Under the pieces are notes generated by a model. The model saw nothing but the letters and a program-made list of their open reading frames with translations. It had not been told where the DNA came from and did not search any database. 64,000 nucleotides of DNA from Saprospiraceae bacterium. Lineage in GTDB: Bacteria; Bacteroidota; Bacteroidia; Chitinophagales; Saprospiraceae. The stretch is from assembly GCA_016708265.1 (NCBI GenBank), contig JADJGA010000014.1, positions 104,192 to 168,191 on the forward strand, in the 5' to 3' direction. This document shows positions 18,790 through 27,911 of the stretch, piece by piece. How positions within the stretch are numbered: the first letter of the stretch is position 1; the number at the start of each line of letters is the position of its first letter. The translations under genes were made by a program, and so were the position numbers.

Positions 18790-20418
18790 TTATTTTTTAT
18801 CTTTCAGTGCATTTTCCAGGATTTCTATTTTTTGGTTCAGTTCCTTTATGGCATTGATTAACACAGGAATCAAATCTCCGTATCTGATACTTTGCATTCC
18901 TTCCGGGGTTCGCGGATCTATTGCCCTGTGGTCATTTGGGTCTTTTTTTGCCACAGTTTCTACAGACACAATTTCAGGTATAATGAGTCTTACTTCTTGT
19001 GCTATGAGCCCCAGAGATACATCGTTTTTATCATTTCCGATCAGATTGTATTGTACCGGCTGGAATCTCATGATAGCATCCAATCCGTAAGCCAACGGCT
19101 TGATATTCTCCTTGATACGTTTATCAGATCCAACATTGGGCTGGTTGATCAGGTATATATTCTTAAACCTAAAATTTGATGATCCCAGATCCCAAGCGTT
19201 TGTAGAAAATGGTTCTATGTTTTTTCCGCCTGTAGGATACAAAGCACCTGCGGATTCAGTCCACTTGGATCCTGTTATAGTAAAGGGTTGCCAGGTATTT
19301 GGATTATTGCTGCCAGTCGGAGACCAAGCCAATACTTGCCCTGCCTGAGGTGCAATGTCCCAAATATTCCTGCCTTGAAGTTGATTTGCATTCCAAAGGG
19401 GATTGGTATTCTGAGCACTAATTGTATTTGATGCGATAGTAATACCAGTACCTGCTGTATAGCTACCTGCAGGTCCTTGAGGTCCTTGAGGACCTTGAGG
19501 TCCTGTTGCACCCACTGGTCCTTGAAGTCCTTGAGGACCCTGAGCTCCTTGTGCTCCTTGTGGGCCCTGAGGTCCCTGAGCACCAGTTGCTCCTTGCGGG
19601 CCTTGGCTACCCTGTGGTCCCGGCAATCCTTGTTCACCTTGCTGACCCGTACTGCCCTGCGGTCCCGGCAGTCCTTGTTCACCTTGCTGGCCTTGGAAAC
19701 CCTGTGGACCGATTTCTCCCTGTGGTCCTGTCAATCCTTGTTCTCCCTGTGGCCCCTGAGGCCCGGTTGCTCCTGCAATTCCCTGATCACCCTGGAGCCC
19801 CTGTGGACCGGCAGGTCCCTGGATTTGTCCGATTTGTATCCATTCTTCACCATTCCAAATATATCCAATACCTGAATCTTCGGTAAAAACCATGTCACCT
19901 GGACTTCCGTTATAGTCATCATCTAATGAATCTGCATTATTTACAGTACCCACAATATTGACTCCTGTGCCGTCCTCCCCGGCTTCTCCTTGCGGGCCTT
20001 GCGGACCTACGGAGCCTTGTTCTCCTTTATCACCCTTGTCTCCTTTAGGTCCGGCAAAAATACTATTATTGATTTGTGAAGTGCCCAGGGAATTGTATGG
20101 CCCATTGGGACTTTCTCCACATTCTACTTCCAGAAATTTAAAGCTTTCTGACCAATCAATTTCTTTAAATACTCCAAATACCGGAGAACCGTTTCCTACA
20201 TTCACAGAAATCCAACCAAACTGGTCAGTTACGGGCTGTTGAGTTTCAGAATATAACAATGTATTGGTTTCATTTAAAATATTGAATTTCAAAAATACTG
20301 TTGTATTTGTTTGAGGTGCTCCACTTGAATTCCTGACTATCGATTGATAATTGAATCCCTGTGAAATAATCCCTGATGAAATAGTAAAAGTAAGCAATAA
20401 GATAAATAATGTTTTCAT
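18790..20418 (-). CDS. Collagen-like fibre protein with C-terminal S74 intramolecular chaperone
   Basis: Order of parts (542 residues): signal peptide 1-20; N-terminal head 21-120, typical of Bacteroidota collagen proteins (FNYQSIVRNSSGAPQTN); collagen block 123-149; a small globular insert 150-200 (GYIWNGEEWIQIG); a second collagen block 201-318 of about 39 uninterrupted Gly-x-y triplets; a beta-rich head; and the S74 peptidase/chaperone domain from 431. The S74 catalytic pair is S431 and K436 in SDKRIK, followed by VSLGLIAQEV and a terminal coiled coil. The S74 domain trimerises fibres and cleaves itself off. It is a surface fibre, three bases downstream of the T9SS-tagged gene. Phage tail fibres share S74, but nothing else phage-like is near. 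Confidence 0.9.
   Translation of the reverse strand: MKTLFILLLTFTISSGIISQGFNYQSIVRNSSGAPQTNTTVFLKFNILNETNTLLYSETQQPVTDQFGWISVNVGNGSPVFGVFKEIDWSESFKFLEVECGESPNGPYNSLGTSQINNSIFAGPKGDKGDKGEQGSVGPQGPQGEAGEDGTGVNIVGTVNNADSLDDDYNGSPGDMVFTEDSGIGYIWNGEEWIQIGQIQGPAGPQGLQGDQGIAGATGPQGPQGEQGLTGPQGEIGPQGFQGQQGEQGLPGPQGSTGQQGEQGLPGPQGSQGPQGATGAQGPQGPQGAQGAQGPQGLQGPVGATGPQGPQGPQGPAGSYTAGTGITIASNTISAQNTNPLWNANQLQGRNIWDIAPQAGQVLAWSPTGSNNPNTWQPFTITGSKWTESAGALYPTGGKNIEPFSTNAWDLGSSNFRFKNIYLINQPNVGSDKRIKENIKPLAYGLDAIMRFQPVQYNLIGNDKNDVSLGLIAQEVRLIIPEIVSVETVAKKDPNDHRAIDPRTPEGMQSIRYGDLIPVLINAIKELNQKIEILENALKDKK
19465..19818 (-). repeat. Collagen triplet-repeat tract (9-nt periodicity)
   Basis: DNA encoding the second Gly-x-y block shows imperfect 9-18-nt tandem repeats of the GGxCCxCAG type, with longer near-duplicates around 19610-19690. 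Such tracts expand and contract readily. Confidence 0.8.
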
Positions 20419-20421
20419 TTT

Positions 20422-20895
20422 CTACAATTTTGTGATTTTACAATTAATATATAAGTTTTTGGAATTTATTACTTTGATAAAATAATAACCAGGACTCGAA
20501 TCTCTCATGTCCAGTGTGTACTCATCAATTCCTGAAAGTGATATTTCCCTGACAAAAATTCCTATTGAATTGAATAACAGAATTTTATAATTGTCAATGA
20601 CCGGCATTTGGATTGTCAGATAATCATTAGTCGGAACAGGAAACAAGATGACTCCTTTAAGATTAAAATCCAGTGTTCCGGTAGAACCTGAATTAACAGT
20701 AAAAGGGGGACTAAATGTAAATTGTCCGCATTGTCCGAATACATTATTCATGCTGCCAATTACAGATTGAAACTGATAATTATTGCATTCTGAATGAAAG
20801 TATCCGTGTGCATTCAAATTTTGTAGATTGCACTGGCTTTTTAAAGGTAATACCAGGAATCCACTTAACAAAACAAAAATAAAGAATTTAACCAT
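20422..20895 (-). CDS. Small secreted protein with T9SS type A sorting domain
   Basis: The 157 residues comprise a signal peptide (to about 20), a short Cys-containing mature part (C22, C37, C56), and from about residue 80 a T9SS C-terminal sorting domain: VILFPVPTNDYLTIQMP, YKILLFNSIGIFVREISL, YTLDMRDSSPGYYFIKVI. It is exported by type IX secretion and normally ends up anchored to the outer leaflet or released. It is the first gene of the six-gene run and lies 33 bases behind a good -7 box. The cargo part is too short to give a function. Confidence 0.8.
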   Translation of the reverse strand: MVKFFIFVLLSGFLVLPLKSQCNLQNLNAHGYFHSECNNYQFQSVIGSMNNVFGQCGQFTFSPPFTVNSGSTGTLDFNLKGVILFPVPTNDYLTIQMPVIDNYKILLFNSIGIFVREISLSGIDEYTLDMRDSSPGYYFIKVINSKNLYINCKITKL

Positions 20896-20920
20896 AATCT
20901 CAATATTTAATATTACAGTG

Positions 20921-20950
20921 CAAAATTAAATACAAATATTAATATTGAAA
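20921..20950 (-). promoter_or_regulatory. Promoter of the exported-protein operon
   Basis: On the minus strand TAATTTTG (20928-20921) fits TAnnTTTG. A weak -33 element TTTC (20950-20947) lies 18 bases upstream. The leader to the ATG at 20895 is about 25 nt. The only other gap above 20 bp in the run is 58 bp (18732-18789). Confidence 0.5.
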
Positions 20951-21033
20951 ATTTCTTAGATCACATGATGATGTGAGTGTTATTGAAAAATCATGTGATT
21001 TTGGAATAGCTTAAAAAAAATGGTTCCGGATAA

Positions 21034-24000
21034 TCAAAACTGATCTTTAAATCTGCTTTTTGGTTTTAAAATGAGGGTAATGATTGTACCTTGTGATGAT
21101 GAATCAATTACAAGATGACTTTTTATACTTTTTGCCCTGTTTTTCATATTTGACAGACCGTTTCCTCTTTTTGTGAAAATAAGATCAAATCCATTGCCAT
21201 CATCCTCTATTTTTATATTTGTCAGTTTATTTTCTTTCTTCACACTAAATACAACATTTTCAGCCTTGGAATATTTAGCAATATTTATGACGGCTTCTTT
21301 AAAAATAAGGTAAATATGTCTTTTCTCCAAAAATTCAAGATTAAAATTATCGCTTGTTTTTTCTAATTTGAAATTTAAATTGATATTGATAGGTTCAAGT
21401 GTTTCTATTGCAAATTCCTGAATTCTGATTATTACATCAGAAAGTTTGTTATATTTTGGATTAATATTCCAAACTATTTCGGACATATTTCTCATGACAT
21501 CATTTAGTCCGGAGCTAATTTTTTTATAAGCTTCCGGAGTATCTGATTTCCTTGATTCGATTTCACTTAAGATCTTAATTTGAGACAAATGGCTACCGAT
21601 GTCATCATGCAGATCCCTTGCTATTGAAAGTCTTAGTTTTTCAAGTTTTTGCATTTGAAACACCCGATATCTGAATAATCCATAGAAAAAAGCTCCTACA
21701 GCCAAAATAAATAATAAATAGAACCAAAATGATTCCAGGAAAGGAGGTTTAATCCTGAAGTATATAACTAAATCTTTGTTCGAATTCAGTCCCAGAAAAT
21801 TTTCAGAAGTCACAGTTAATGTATATCTGCCATGATCTAGATTTCGAAAGTCTATTCTGTTTTTATCTGTTTGTTCCCAGTTTTTTTGTTCAGTATTTCC
21901 CTTTTTTAGCTTAAAGTAATACTTGTTAAGATTTGAATTAGTATAACAAAAATTCGAAAACTCAAATGTTAAGGAATTTTTGCCAAATGGCAATACTAAA
22001 TTATTGATAATGGAATCCAGATTATTAACTCTTGAATTGTTTATAAACAGATTTGATAAAAATGGATTAAACGTTTGATTATCACTGAAAGATGTATTTT
22101 TCAAAATAGCAATTTCATTGTTTGCAAATACATAAAATCTGCCTGTGGATTTAGAATATTTTATGTAAGGGGCTGAAATTGGAACAGGCATATTGGTGTT
22201 GGAATAGTTTAATTCTGTGATAGTATTAAAAGTACTTTTTAAACTTTGTGTAACTTTTCCTAAACTGCTCCACCATATATTGTTTTTTGATTCTTCAATA
22301 TCAAAAACATGCTCATTATTATGAAAGCAATTGTGTTCTGATATTAAGCTATTGTAATGACCATTTGGAATCCTGACTACACATTTTGAACCATACAGAT
22401 AAACTGAACCACTATCTGAAATTTTAATGCCTTCAATTAGATTTTTTTGATTAAAAAGGTTGCATTTATGGTTAATATCAACACTGATCCTGCCTTTTTC
22501 AGGATTGTAAACTATGACTCTGCTCTTCCCTTTTAAATCAAAAAGCATCCAGATATTCCCATTTGAATCTGTATCAAGGTCTAGTGGAAAATGGTTATAG
22601 TGATTTTTGTTTAAATAGTTTCTCAGAATTGTATCTTGCGAAATTATACCATTTTTAAGATTCAGGAGCCATAAGCCGCTGAAATTGCCAAGCCATAAAT
22701 TTCCGTTTTTATCAAAATCCAGATCGTAAAATATTTTTTCTTTGGCTTGTTTGTATATTATTCTGTCATTCCTTAAATTATAGGCGGTTATTCCATGTTT
22801 AACATTCAAAATCCAAATATCTCCATTAGCTTTCAATTTGAAATCTGCAACATCGATGTCAGCAAATTTTTCAAGATACTTTGGCAGAGGCAATTTCTTA
22901 TTTCTTACCATATCATATTTGAACAAACCGTTGTATCGTGAAAATATCCATGCAATGCTGTCATTTTTAAAAATAGGGTCAAACTGGACATCTGATATTT
23001 CCAGGTTTTTACCTGTAATCAACTGCAGGTTTTTTTTAGAAAAAATATTTTTTTTGAAATCAAACTTGCCTATAAATCTGTTTCCGCCGATCCAGATTTC
23101 ATCGTTATTGAAAATCTTAACGCAATATATTCTATCCTGCACCGTATTTCCCGGATAAATGTCACCTAATGAGATTGAAGAAAATGTTTTATTTGATTTA
23201 TTAAATAACAATAATCCTGAACTGGTCCCTAATAAAAGGTGAATGTTGCTGGCAGGGAAATCATTTAAACAGTAAACTGTATTTATTGTGTTTTTATCAA
23301 AAAAATAATTTTTTGGACCTTTTGATTCATATTCTGCAAGACCATTAAAATACATACCTGCATATAAATGATTTCCATCATTATAAAAAGATATAAAATC
23401 ATTGTTAACTTTTGAAACTTCTTTATTGTAATTTCTATTGATAGTGTTGATAAGCTTTTGATCTTTATCAAGTTGGAATAATCCTACATTGGTAATAATC
23501 ATTAGATTAGTATCCCTGTCAAGTGCAATTTGGCCTTTAAATGGAATTTTATTACTAATGGTTTTTTTGACAGGTCTAATTTCATTTCCTCTATTGCAGT
23601 ATAAGCCAATAGTAGTCATAAACCAGACTTTTTTGTCTTTGGGATTGTAAACTATGTTTTCTACATCATATGGTTTTTCAACTCCATTATTTGTTTCAAG
23701 TTTGGGCTGATAGAAAATATTTCTTTTGACATCGAGCACGTTTATCTGATCTGATGCTACTAACCACAATCTGCCATAATCATCTTCACAAACTGATTTT
23801 ACATAATCTCCTGATATGGAATACTTGTTTTCAGGATCTGAATTAAAATATAAAAAACTATGTCCGTCATATCTTACCAGTCCGTTGCTTGTTGCAACCC
23901 AAATATAACCAGAACTGGATTTCAGAATATCAAAAACTTCACTATTTTTAAATCCCTGTTCCGGTCCCAATTTTTCAAAAACAGGTAAAGGCGGCTGAGT

Positions 24001-24069
24001 TTTCACAACTGCCGGGGAAATAATAAAAAGAAGTATTAAATATCTAAAACTTATAGGTATAAAATTCAT
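21034..24069 (-). CDS. Propeller/Y_Y_Y sensor histidine kinase
   Basis: The 1011 residues comprise a signal peptide, about 670 residues of two-component-regulator propeller repeats (SSGYIWVATSNGLVRYDG, EDDYGRLWLVASD, DKNGNLWLGNFSGLWLL), a Y_Y_Y domain (about 700-770), one membrane helix (about 780-802), then HisKA_3 with the H-box LSIARDLHDDIGSHLSQ and a HATPase_c domain (IKIEDDGNGFD, GNGLSNMKNRA). The sensor half is periplasmic. It is not a hybrid kinase: no receiver domain or AraC-type output is fused. The response regulator gene lies 30 bp upstream. The next gene downstream, after 138 bp on the same strand, is the exported-protein operon, which is the likely target (inference). Confidence 0.9.
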   Translation of the reverse strand: MNFIPISFRYLILLFIISPAVVKTQPPLPVFEKLGPEQGFKNSEVFDILKSSSGYIWVATSNGLVRYDGHSFLYFNSDPENKYSISGDYVKSVCEDDYGRLWLVASDQINVLDVKRNIFYQPKLETNNGVEKPYDVENIVYNPKDKKVWFMTTIGLYCNRGNEIRPVKKTISNKIPFKGQIALDRDTNLMIITNVGLFQLDKDQKLINTINRNYNKEVSKVNNDFISFYNDGNHLYAGMYFNGLAEYESKGPKNYFFDKNTINTVYCLNDFPASNIHLLLGTSSGLLLFNKSNKTFSSISLGDIYPGNTVQDRIYCVKIFNNDEIWIGGNRFIGKFDFKKNIFSKKNLQLITGKNLEISDVQFDPIFKNDSIAWIFSRYNGLFKYDMVRNKKLPLPKYLEKFADIDVADFKLKANGDIWILNVKHGITAYNLRNDRIIYKQAKEKIFYDLDFDKNGNLWLGNFSGLWLLNLKNGIISQDTILRNYLNKNHYNHFPLDLDTDSNGNIWMLFDLKGKSRVIVYNPEKGRISVDINHKCNLFNQKNLIEGIKISDSGSVYLYGSKCVVRIPNGHYNSLISEHNCFHNNEHVFDIEESKNNIWWSSLGKVTQSLKSTFNTITELNYSNTNMPVPISAPYIKYSKSTGRFYVFANNEIAILKNTSFSDNQTFNPFLSNLFINNSRVNNLDSIINNLVLPFGKNSLTFEFSNFCYTNSNLNKYYFKLKKGNTEQKNWEQTDKNRIDFRNLDHGRYTLTVTSENFLGLNSNKDLVIYFRIKPPFLESFWFYLLFILAVGAFFYGLFRYRVFQMQKLEKLRLSIARDLHDDIGSHLSQIKILSEIESRKSDTPEAYKKISSGLNDVMRNMSEIVWNINPKYNKLSDVIIRIQEFAIETLEPININLNFKLEKTSDNFNLEFLEKRHIYLIFKEAVINIAKYSKAENVVFSVKKENKLTNIKIEDDGNGFDLIFTKRGNGLSNMKNRAKSIKSHLVIDSSSQGTIITLILKPKSRFKDQF

Positions 24070-24099
24070 TATTTAAAGATTGTTACAAATCTAAAAATA

Positions 24100-24738
24100 T
24101 TATGTTTTATTTTTCAAATAAAACATATTAATTGCTTCAGTAGCAGAATTTACATGCAATTTTTCGTATATTTTTTTTATGTGGGTTCGTATTGTATCAA
24201 TACTCAGATTTATTTCATTTGCAATCATTTTATAACTAAATCCATTCGAAAGCAATTCCAATATTTCATATTCTCTTTTTGATAAGTTATAATCATTGGA
24301 TTCATTAGTTTTTCCAAAATTTGCAAATGGCAATGATAAAACCTTTCTTGCTATTGTAGGTGACATTGGGGCTCCTCCTTTTTTCACATCAACAATGCTT
24401 GAAATGATCTGAGATAATGAACTCTTTTTCAGCAAATATCCCGTTGCACCAGCCTGAACTGCTAAAAAAATCCGTTCGTCATCATCAAATACAGTATTCA
24501 TGATTATCTCGATTTCAGGAAAAGCAGATTTTACTTCTTTTACTCCTTCAATTCCGGATTTGCCCGGCATATCTATATCCATAATTATCACATCAGGATT
24601 AAATACCCGTGTATTCTGAATAACATCGAGGCAATGTCCGAATTCACCGGCAAGCTCAGTTTCTTCAGATTCTCTGATTAGAGTAGCCAGTACTTCCCTG
24701 AGTCCGGTATTGTCTTCATAAATTGCAACTTTAATCAC
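24100..24738 (-). CDS. NarL/LuxR-type response regulator
   Basis: The 212 residues comprise a receiver domain with the acidic pocket E8/D9, phospho-acceptor D54 (IIMDIDMPG), T82 and K104 (GYLLKK), and a C-terminal LuxR helix-turn-helix (LSKREYEILELLSNGFSYKMIANEINLS, then DTIRTHIKKIYEKLHV). It is the partner of the kinase encoded immediately downstream (30-bp gap). HisKA_3 kinases pair with exactly this output type. It has its own strong promoter. Confidence 0.92.
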   Translation of the reverse strand: MIKVAIYEDNTGLREVLATLIRESEETELAGEFGHCLDVIQNTRVFNPDVIIMDIDMPGKSGIEGVKEVKSAFPEIEIIMNTVFDDDERIFLAVQAGATGYLLKKSSLSQIISSIVDVKKGGAPMSPTIARKVLSLPFANFGKTNESNDYNLSKREYEILELLSNGFSYKMIANEINLSIDTIRTHIKKIYEKLHVNSATEAINMFYLKNKT

Positions 24739-24811
24739 TTTGTTATTTATTTATATCAGAGAAGAATTGATCACTCAAAAAAAGCTCTTTATTATTTTAC
24801 CATTAGTTATG

Positions 24812-24843
24812 CAAAATTAAACTAAAGGCATATTAAATTCAAA
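24812..24843 (-). promoter_or_regulatory. Promoter of the two-component pair
   Basis: On the minus strand TTTG (24843-24840), a 20-nt spacer, then TAATTTTG (24819-24812). This is a full match to the Bacteroidota -33/-7 consensus. The leader to the ATG at 24738 is about 70 nt. Confidence 0.75.
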
Positions 24844-24895
24844 TATTGTTCATCACATATTCATGTTATGTAACTAATATAATTGTGTTTCTTCT

Positions 24896-27361
24896 TTATC
24901 CTGCTGAATATATCCTCTTGATCCTTATTGAAATGCGGCTTATTATCTCATAGAAAATTGTGTTACCTGCATTTGCGAGGTCTTCAATTTTAGCATTTTT
25001 TCCGAACACTTCCACAAAATCACCAGGATGTACTGATTCAATACCGGTGATATCGATAAAACTCATGTCCATATTGACATCAGCAATTACAGGAGCATAA
25101 CTTCCATTGATCCATACCTTGTACCTTCCATTACCTGCCTGCCGGAGCAATCCGTCAGCATATCCCACAGGAATTATGGCAACCGTACGATCTTTATCCG
25201 ATATGTCTTTTAATCCATAACCCAGACCTTGACCCGGACTGAGATGCTTGATCTGGCTGATCATTGTTTTTAAGATGTGGACTGCTTCAAGTTTATCGCT
25301 GATTATATGGCTTATATCCACACCGTGCATACCGCTGCCCAGTCTTACCATGTCAAACTGAAATTGAGAAAACCGTACAATTCCCGAACTATTCAGAATG
25401 TGTTTAAGAGGATAATAACCGAGTGATGAGCTAATCTTTTCATACATTGATGAAAAAGTTTCCATCTGCCTGATAGTGAAATTATCTTTTTCAGGATCGT
25501 TGGAAGCTGCAAGATGGGAAAACACTGAAACAACCTTATAATTTCTGTGTTCTTCAAGATATTTAGTAAGTTTGTCAATATCTTCATGTTCAAATCCCAG
25601 CCTTTTCATGCCGGTATCGAGTTTTATATGAAACTTAAAACTCTCAATACCCTTTTCCAGAACTTTTTCAAACTGATGAAAGCTATAAATTACTGGCTCC
25701 AGGTCGTAATTGATCATTTCATCAAGGTAATCATAATCAGGGTTGAAGATCATAACCGGCAGACTGATACCTGCTTTTCTGAGTTCAATGCCCTCATCTA
25801 TAAATGCAACAGATAAATAATCAATACCTATTTTCTGAAAATGCTCTGCGAGTTTTATTGCTCCGGCACCATAACCTGAAGCTTTCACTACAGCCATAAT
25901 TTTTGTTGAAGCATTCAGATACGACCTGTAAACATTTATGTTATGGTCCAAAGCTTCAAAGTCAATGATCAGTTGGGTTTTATTAAGGCTTTCTGACAAT
26001 TTGTTGAAGATCCTTTCAAACTCAAATCTTCTGGAACCCTTTATAAGTATATTTTCATTATAAAATATATGATTATCAATGTTTTGGATAAATTGACCGG
26101 TATTGTGATAAATAAATGTTTCGAGATCTGAAGCTAAGTATTCCTTTAAATGGATAATCTCTTCACCTATCAGGATCAATTTACTTATCCTGCTTTCTTT
26201 TATCATGTTCTTAAGAGAGATGTATACTTCCTTTGATTCCTGCTTTAAACCGAAAAAATCAGAAATTATCAGAGTCCTGCTTTTATTGTTTTCCAGGTTT
26301 TTAATATAATTCAATGCATTGCTTATACTTTCAATATCGGAATTATAGGAATCATTGATCAGTGTACATTCATTGATCCCCCTCTCAATTTCCATCCTCA
26401 TTTTGGGATAAGAGAGTTCCATCAGTTTTTTTCCGATCATTTCATGTTTTGCTCCGGCATAAACCGAAGCAATATATACATTAACTATCAGTCTCACGGA
26501 AACTTTATCTGAAAATGGCACAGTCAATGTTTTATTTTCTCCCCATAATGAAAAACTTAACAAAAATCCTGTATTCTGACTTTCGATTTTTCTTACTTTA
26601 AGGATTGATTCAGGATTATCCAGCACAGACCAGCTTATTATCCTGTCTTTACCATATTTTTTTCTCAAAGTTTCTGAGACCGGTAAGTCATCCTCACAGC
26701 AAATAATTGTATCACAGGCACTGAATAATTTTATCTTTTCTTCCAGTTTGTGGTTTATATCATCAAAACCATCGCTGTGTGCATCTCCGAGATTAGTGAA
26801 CACACCTATATTCGGTTGTATGATCTGCTGTAGTATCTCCATTTCTCCTGACCTGGAAATGCCTGCTTCAAAAACAGCAATATCAGTCAATCCATCAATA
26901 TTCCAGACTGAAAGAGGAACACCGATCTGAGAATTATAACTTCCCGGACTTTTTACAATATTGAATTCAGGTGATAGAATATGAGAGATCCATTCTTTAA
27001 GTATTGTTTTTCCATTGCTGCCTGTAATCCCAATCACGGGTATGCTGAATCTGGAACGATGATGCTTTACTAATTCCTGCAGAGCACTTAATGTATCATC
27101 AACACCAAAAAAAACCGATTCAGTAAATTTGCTGTAATTGTATTTTTTATCAACAACAAATGCTCTCACTCCTTTTGTGTAGGCTTCGTCTATAAATGAA
27201 TGCCCATCCCTTCTCGCTCCTGGCAGGGCAAAAAACAATGAACTTTCAGGAAAAATGATCCTTCGTGTATCAAATATCAGGTATTTGATAAGTAAATCAG
27301 GAACCTTATGTTTGACTTGAATACAGAGAATTTTAAAAATTTCAGATGTCTTAAATGCCAT
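24896..27361 (-). CDS. murF-alr: Bifunctional MurF ligase / alanine racemase
   Basis: The 821 residues hold two enzymes. Residues 1-455 are MurF: the ATP loop ITGSNGKTILKEWI, VFEAGISRSGEMEIL, NDSYNSDIESI. This half adds D-Ala-D-Ala to UDP-MurNAc-tripeptide. Residues from about 460 to 821 are alanine racemase: PLP lysine in KIMAVVKASGYGAG, IKLDTGMKRLGFE, SHLAASNDP, the tyrosine-loop region GLGYGLKDI. This half makes the D-Ala. The fusion is a known Bacteroidota arrangement that couples substrate supply to ligation. The frame is intact and both active-site sets are present. It is cytoplasmic, transcribed apart from its neighbours. Confidence 0.95.
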   Translation of the reverse strand: MAFKTSEIFKILCIQVKHKVPDLLIKYLIFDTRRIIFPESSLFFALPGARRDGHSFIDEAYTKGVRAFVVDKKYNYSKFTESVFFGVDDTLSALQELVKHHRSRFSIPVIGITGSNGKTILKEWISHILSPEFNIVKSPGSYNSQIGVPLSVWNIDGLTDIAVFEAGISRSGEMEILQQIIQPNIGVFTNLGDAHSDGFDDINHKLEEKIKLFSACDTIICCEDDLPVSETLRKKYGKDRIISWSVLDNPESILKVRKIESQNTGFLLSFSLWGENKTLTVPFSDKVSVRLIVNVYIASVYAGAKHEMIGKKLMELSYPKMRMEIERGINECTLINDSYNSDIESISNALNYIKNLENNKSRTLIISDFFGLKQESKEVYISLKNMIKESRISKLILIGEEIIHLKEYLASDLETFIYHNTGQFIQNIDNHIFYNENILIKGSRRFEFERIFNKLSESLNKTQLIIDFEALDHNINVYRSYLNASTKIMAVVKASGYGAGAIKLAEHFQKIGIDYLSVAFIDEGIELRKAGISLPVMIFNPDYDYLDEMINYDLEPVIYSFHQFEKVLEKGIESFKFHIKLDTGMKRLGFEHEDIDKLTKYLEEHRNYKVVSVFSHLAASNDPEKDNFTIRQMETFSSMYEKISSSLGYYPLKHILNSSGIVRFSQFQFDMVRLGSGMHGVDISHIISDKLEAVHILKTMISQIKHLSPGQGLGYGLKDISDKDRTVAIIPVGYADGLLRQAGNGRYKVWINGSYAPVIADVNMDMSFIDITGIESVHPGDFVEVFGKNAKIEDLANAGNTIFYEIISRISIRIKRIYSAG

Positions 27362-27911
27362 TTGATGTTATCACTTTCTATCAAAACTGAAAAAACTGCA
27401 AAATATTTAAACTTTTTTGAAAAATGATATAAACAACCACTAATCTATATTCAAACAAAATATTTTATGGCATTATTTTCCCGTAATATTCGATTGTAGA
27501 CAAATTAAAATCTAACTATTCACAACTTATAAATTTTTGAAACATAATTCAAAAATATTATAATAATTTTGAATTTTAATTTCTGCTTACTTACATTTCA
27601 AATTATTCTGACACCACTTTACTTATCATAAACCATGAAAATGTATGGGATTTTGTAGGGGTGAGTTTATTAAGTCAAAATATTTTAAACTTTTAATGAA
27701 AAAGATGATTTAGAAATAAGTTGAATCATTGGATTTTATTATTCATTTGCTTTTAGCAAAAAAATTAAATTTTTCATTTAACCACTTAGCAAATCATAAA
27801 TTTAATATAATCGTTTATTATATATGTAAATGGTTATTTAAGTATACATGTATGTATGTTTATATGATTTTTTGGTATGGTTTTTGCACAGTAATATCTA
27901 AAGCTTTTAAT
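27362..27911. other. Long AT-rich intergenic region
   Basis: These 550 bp separate divergent genes. A TTG-initiated frame from 27729 runs into the lipoprotein gene, but its product upstream of 27912 has no signal or conserved look. No palindromes or RNA-like structure stand out. Promoters for both flanking genes should lie here; I found no full consensus match. Confidence 0.5.

Noticed and set aside
18790..20418. S74 and collagen domains as signs of a prophage tail fibre
   Set aside because: There is a signal peptide, the neighbours are exported Bacteroidota proteins, and no capsid, portal, terminase or integrase is present.
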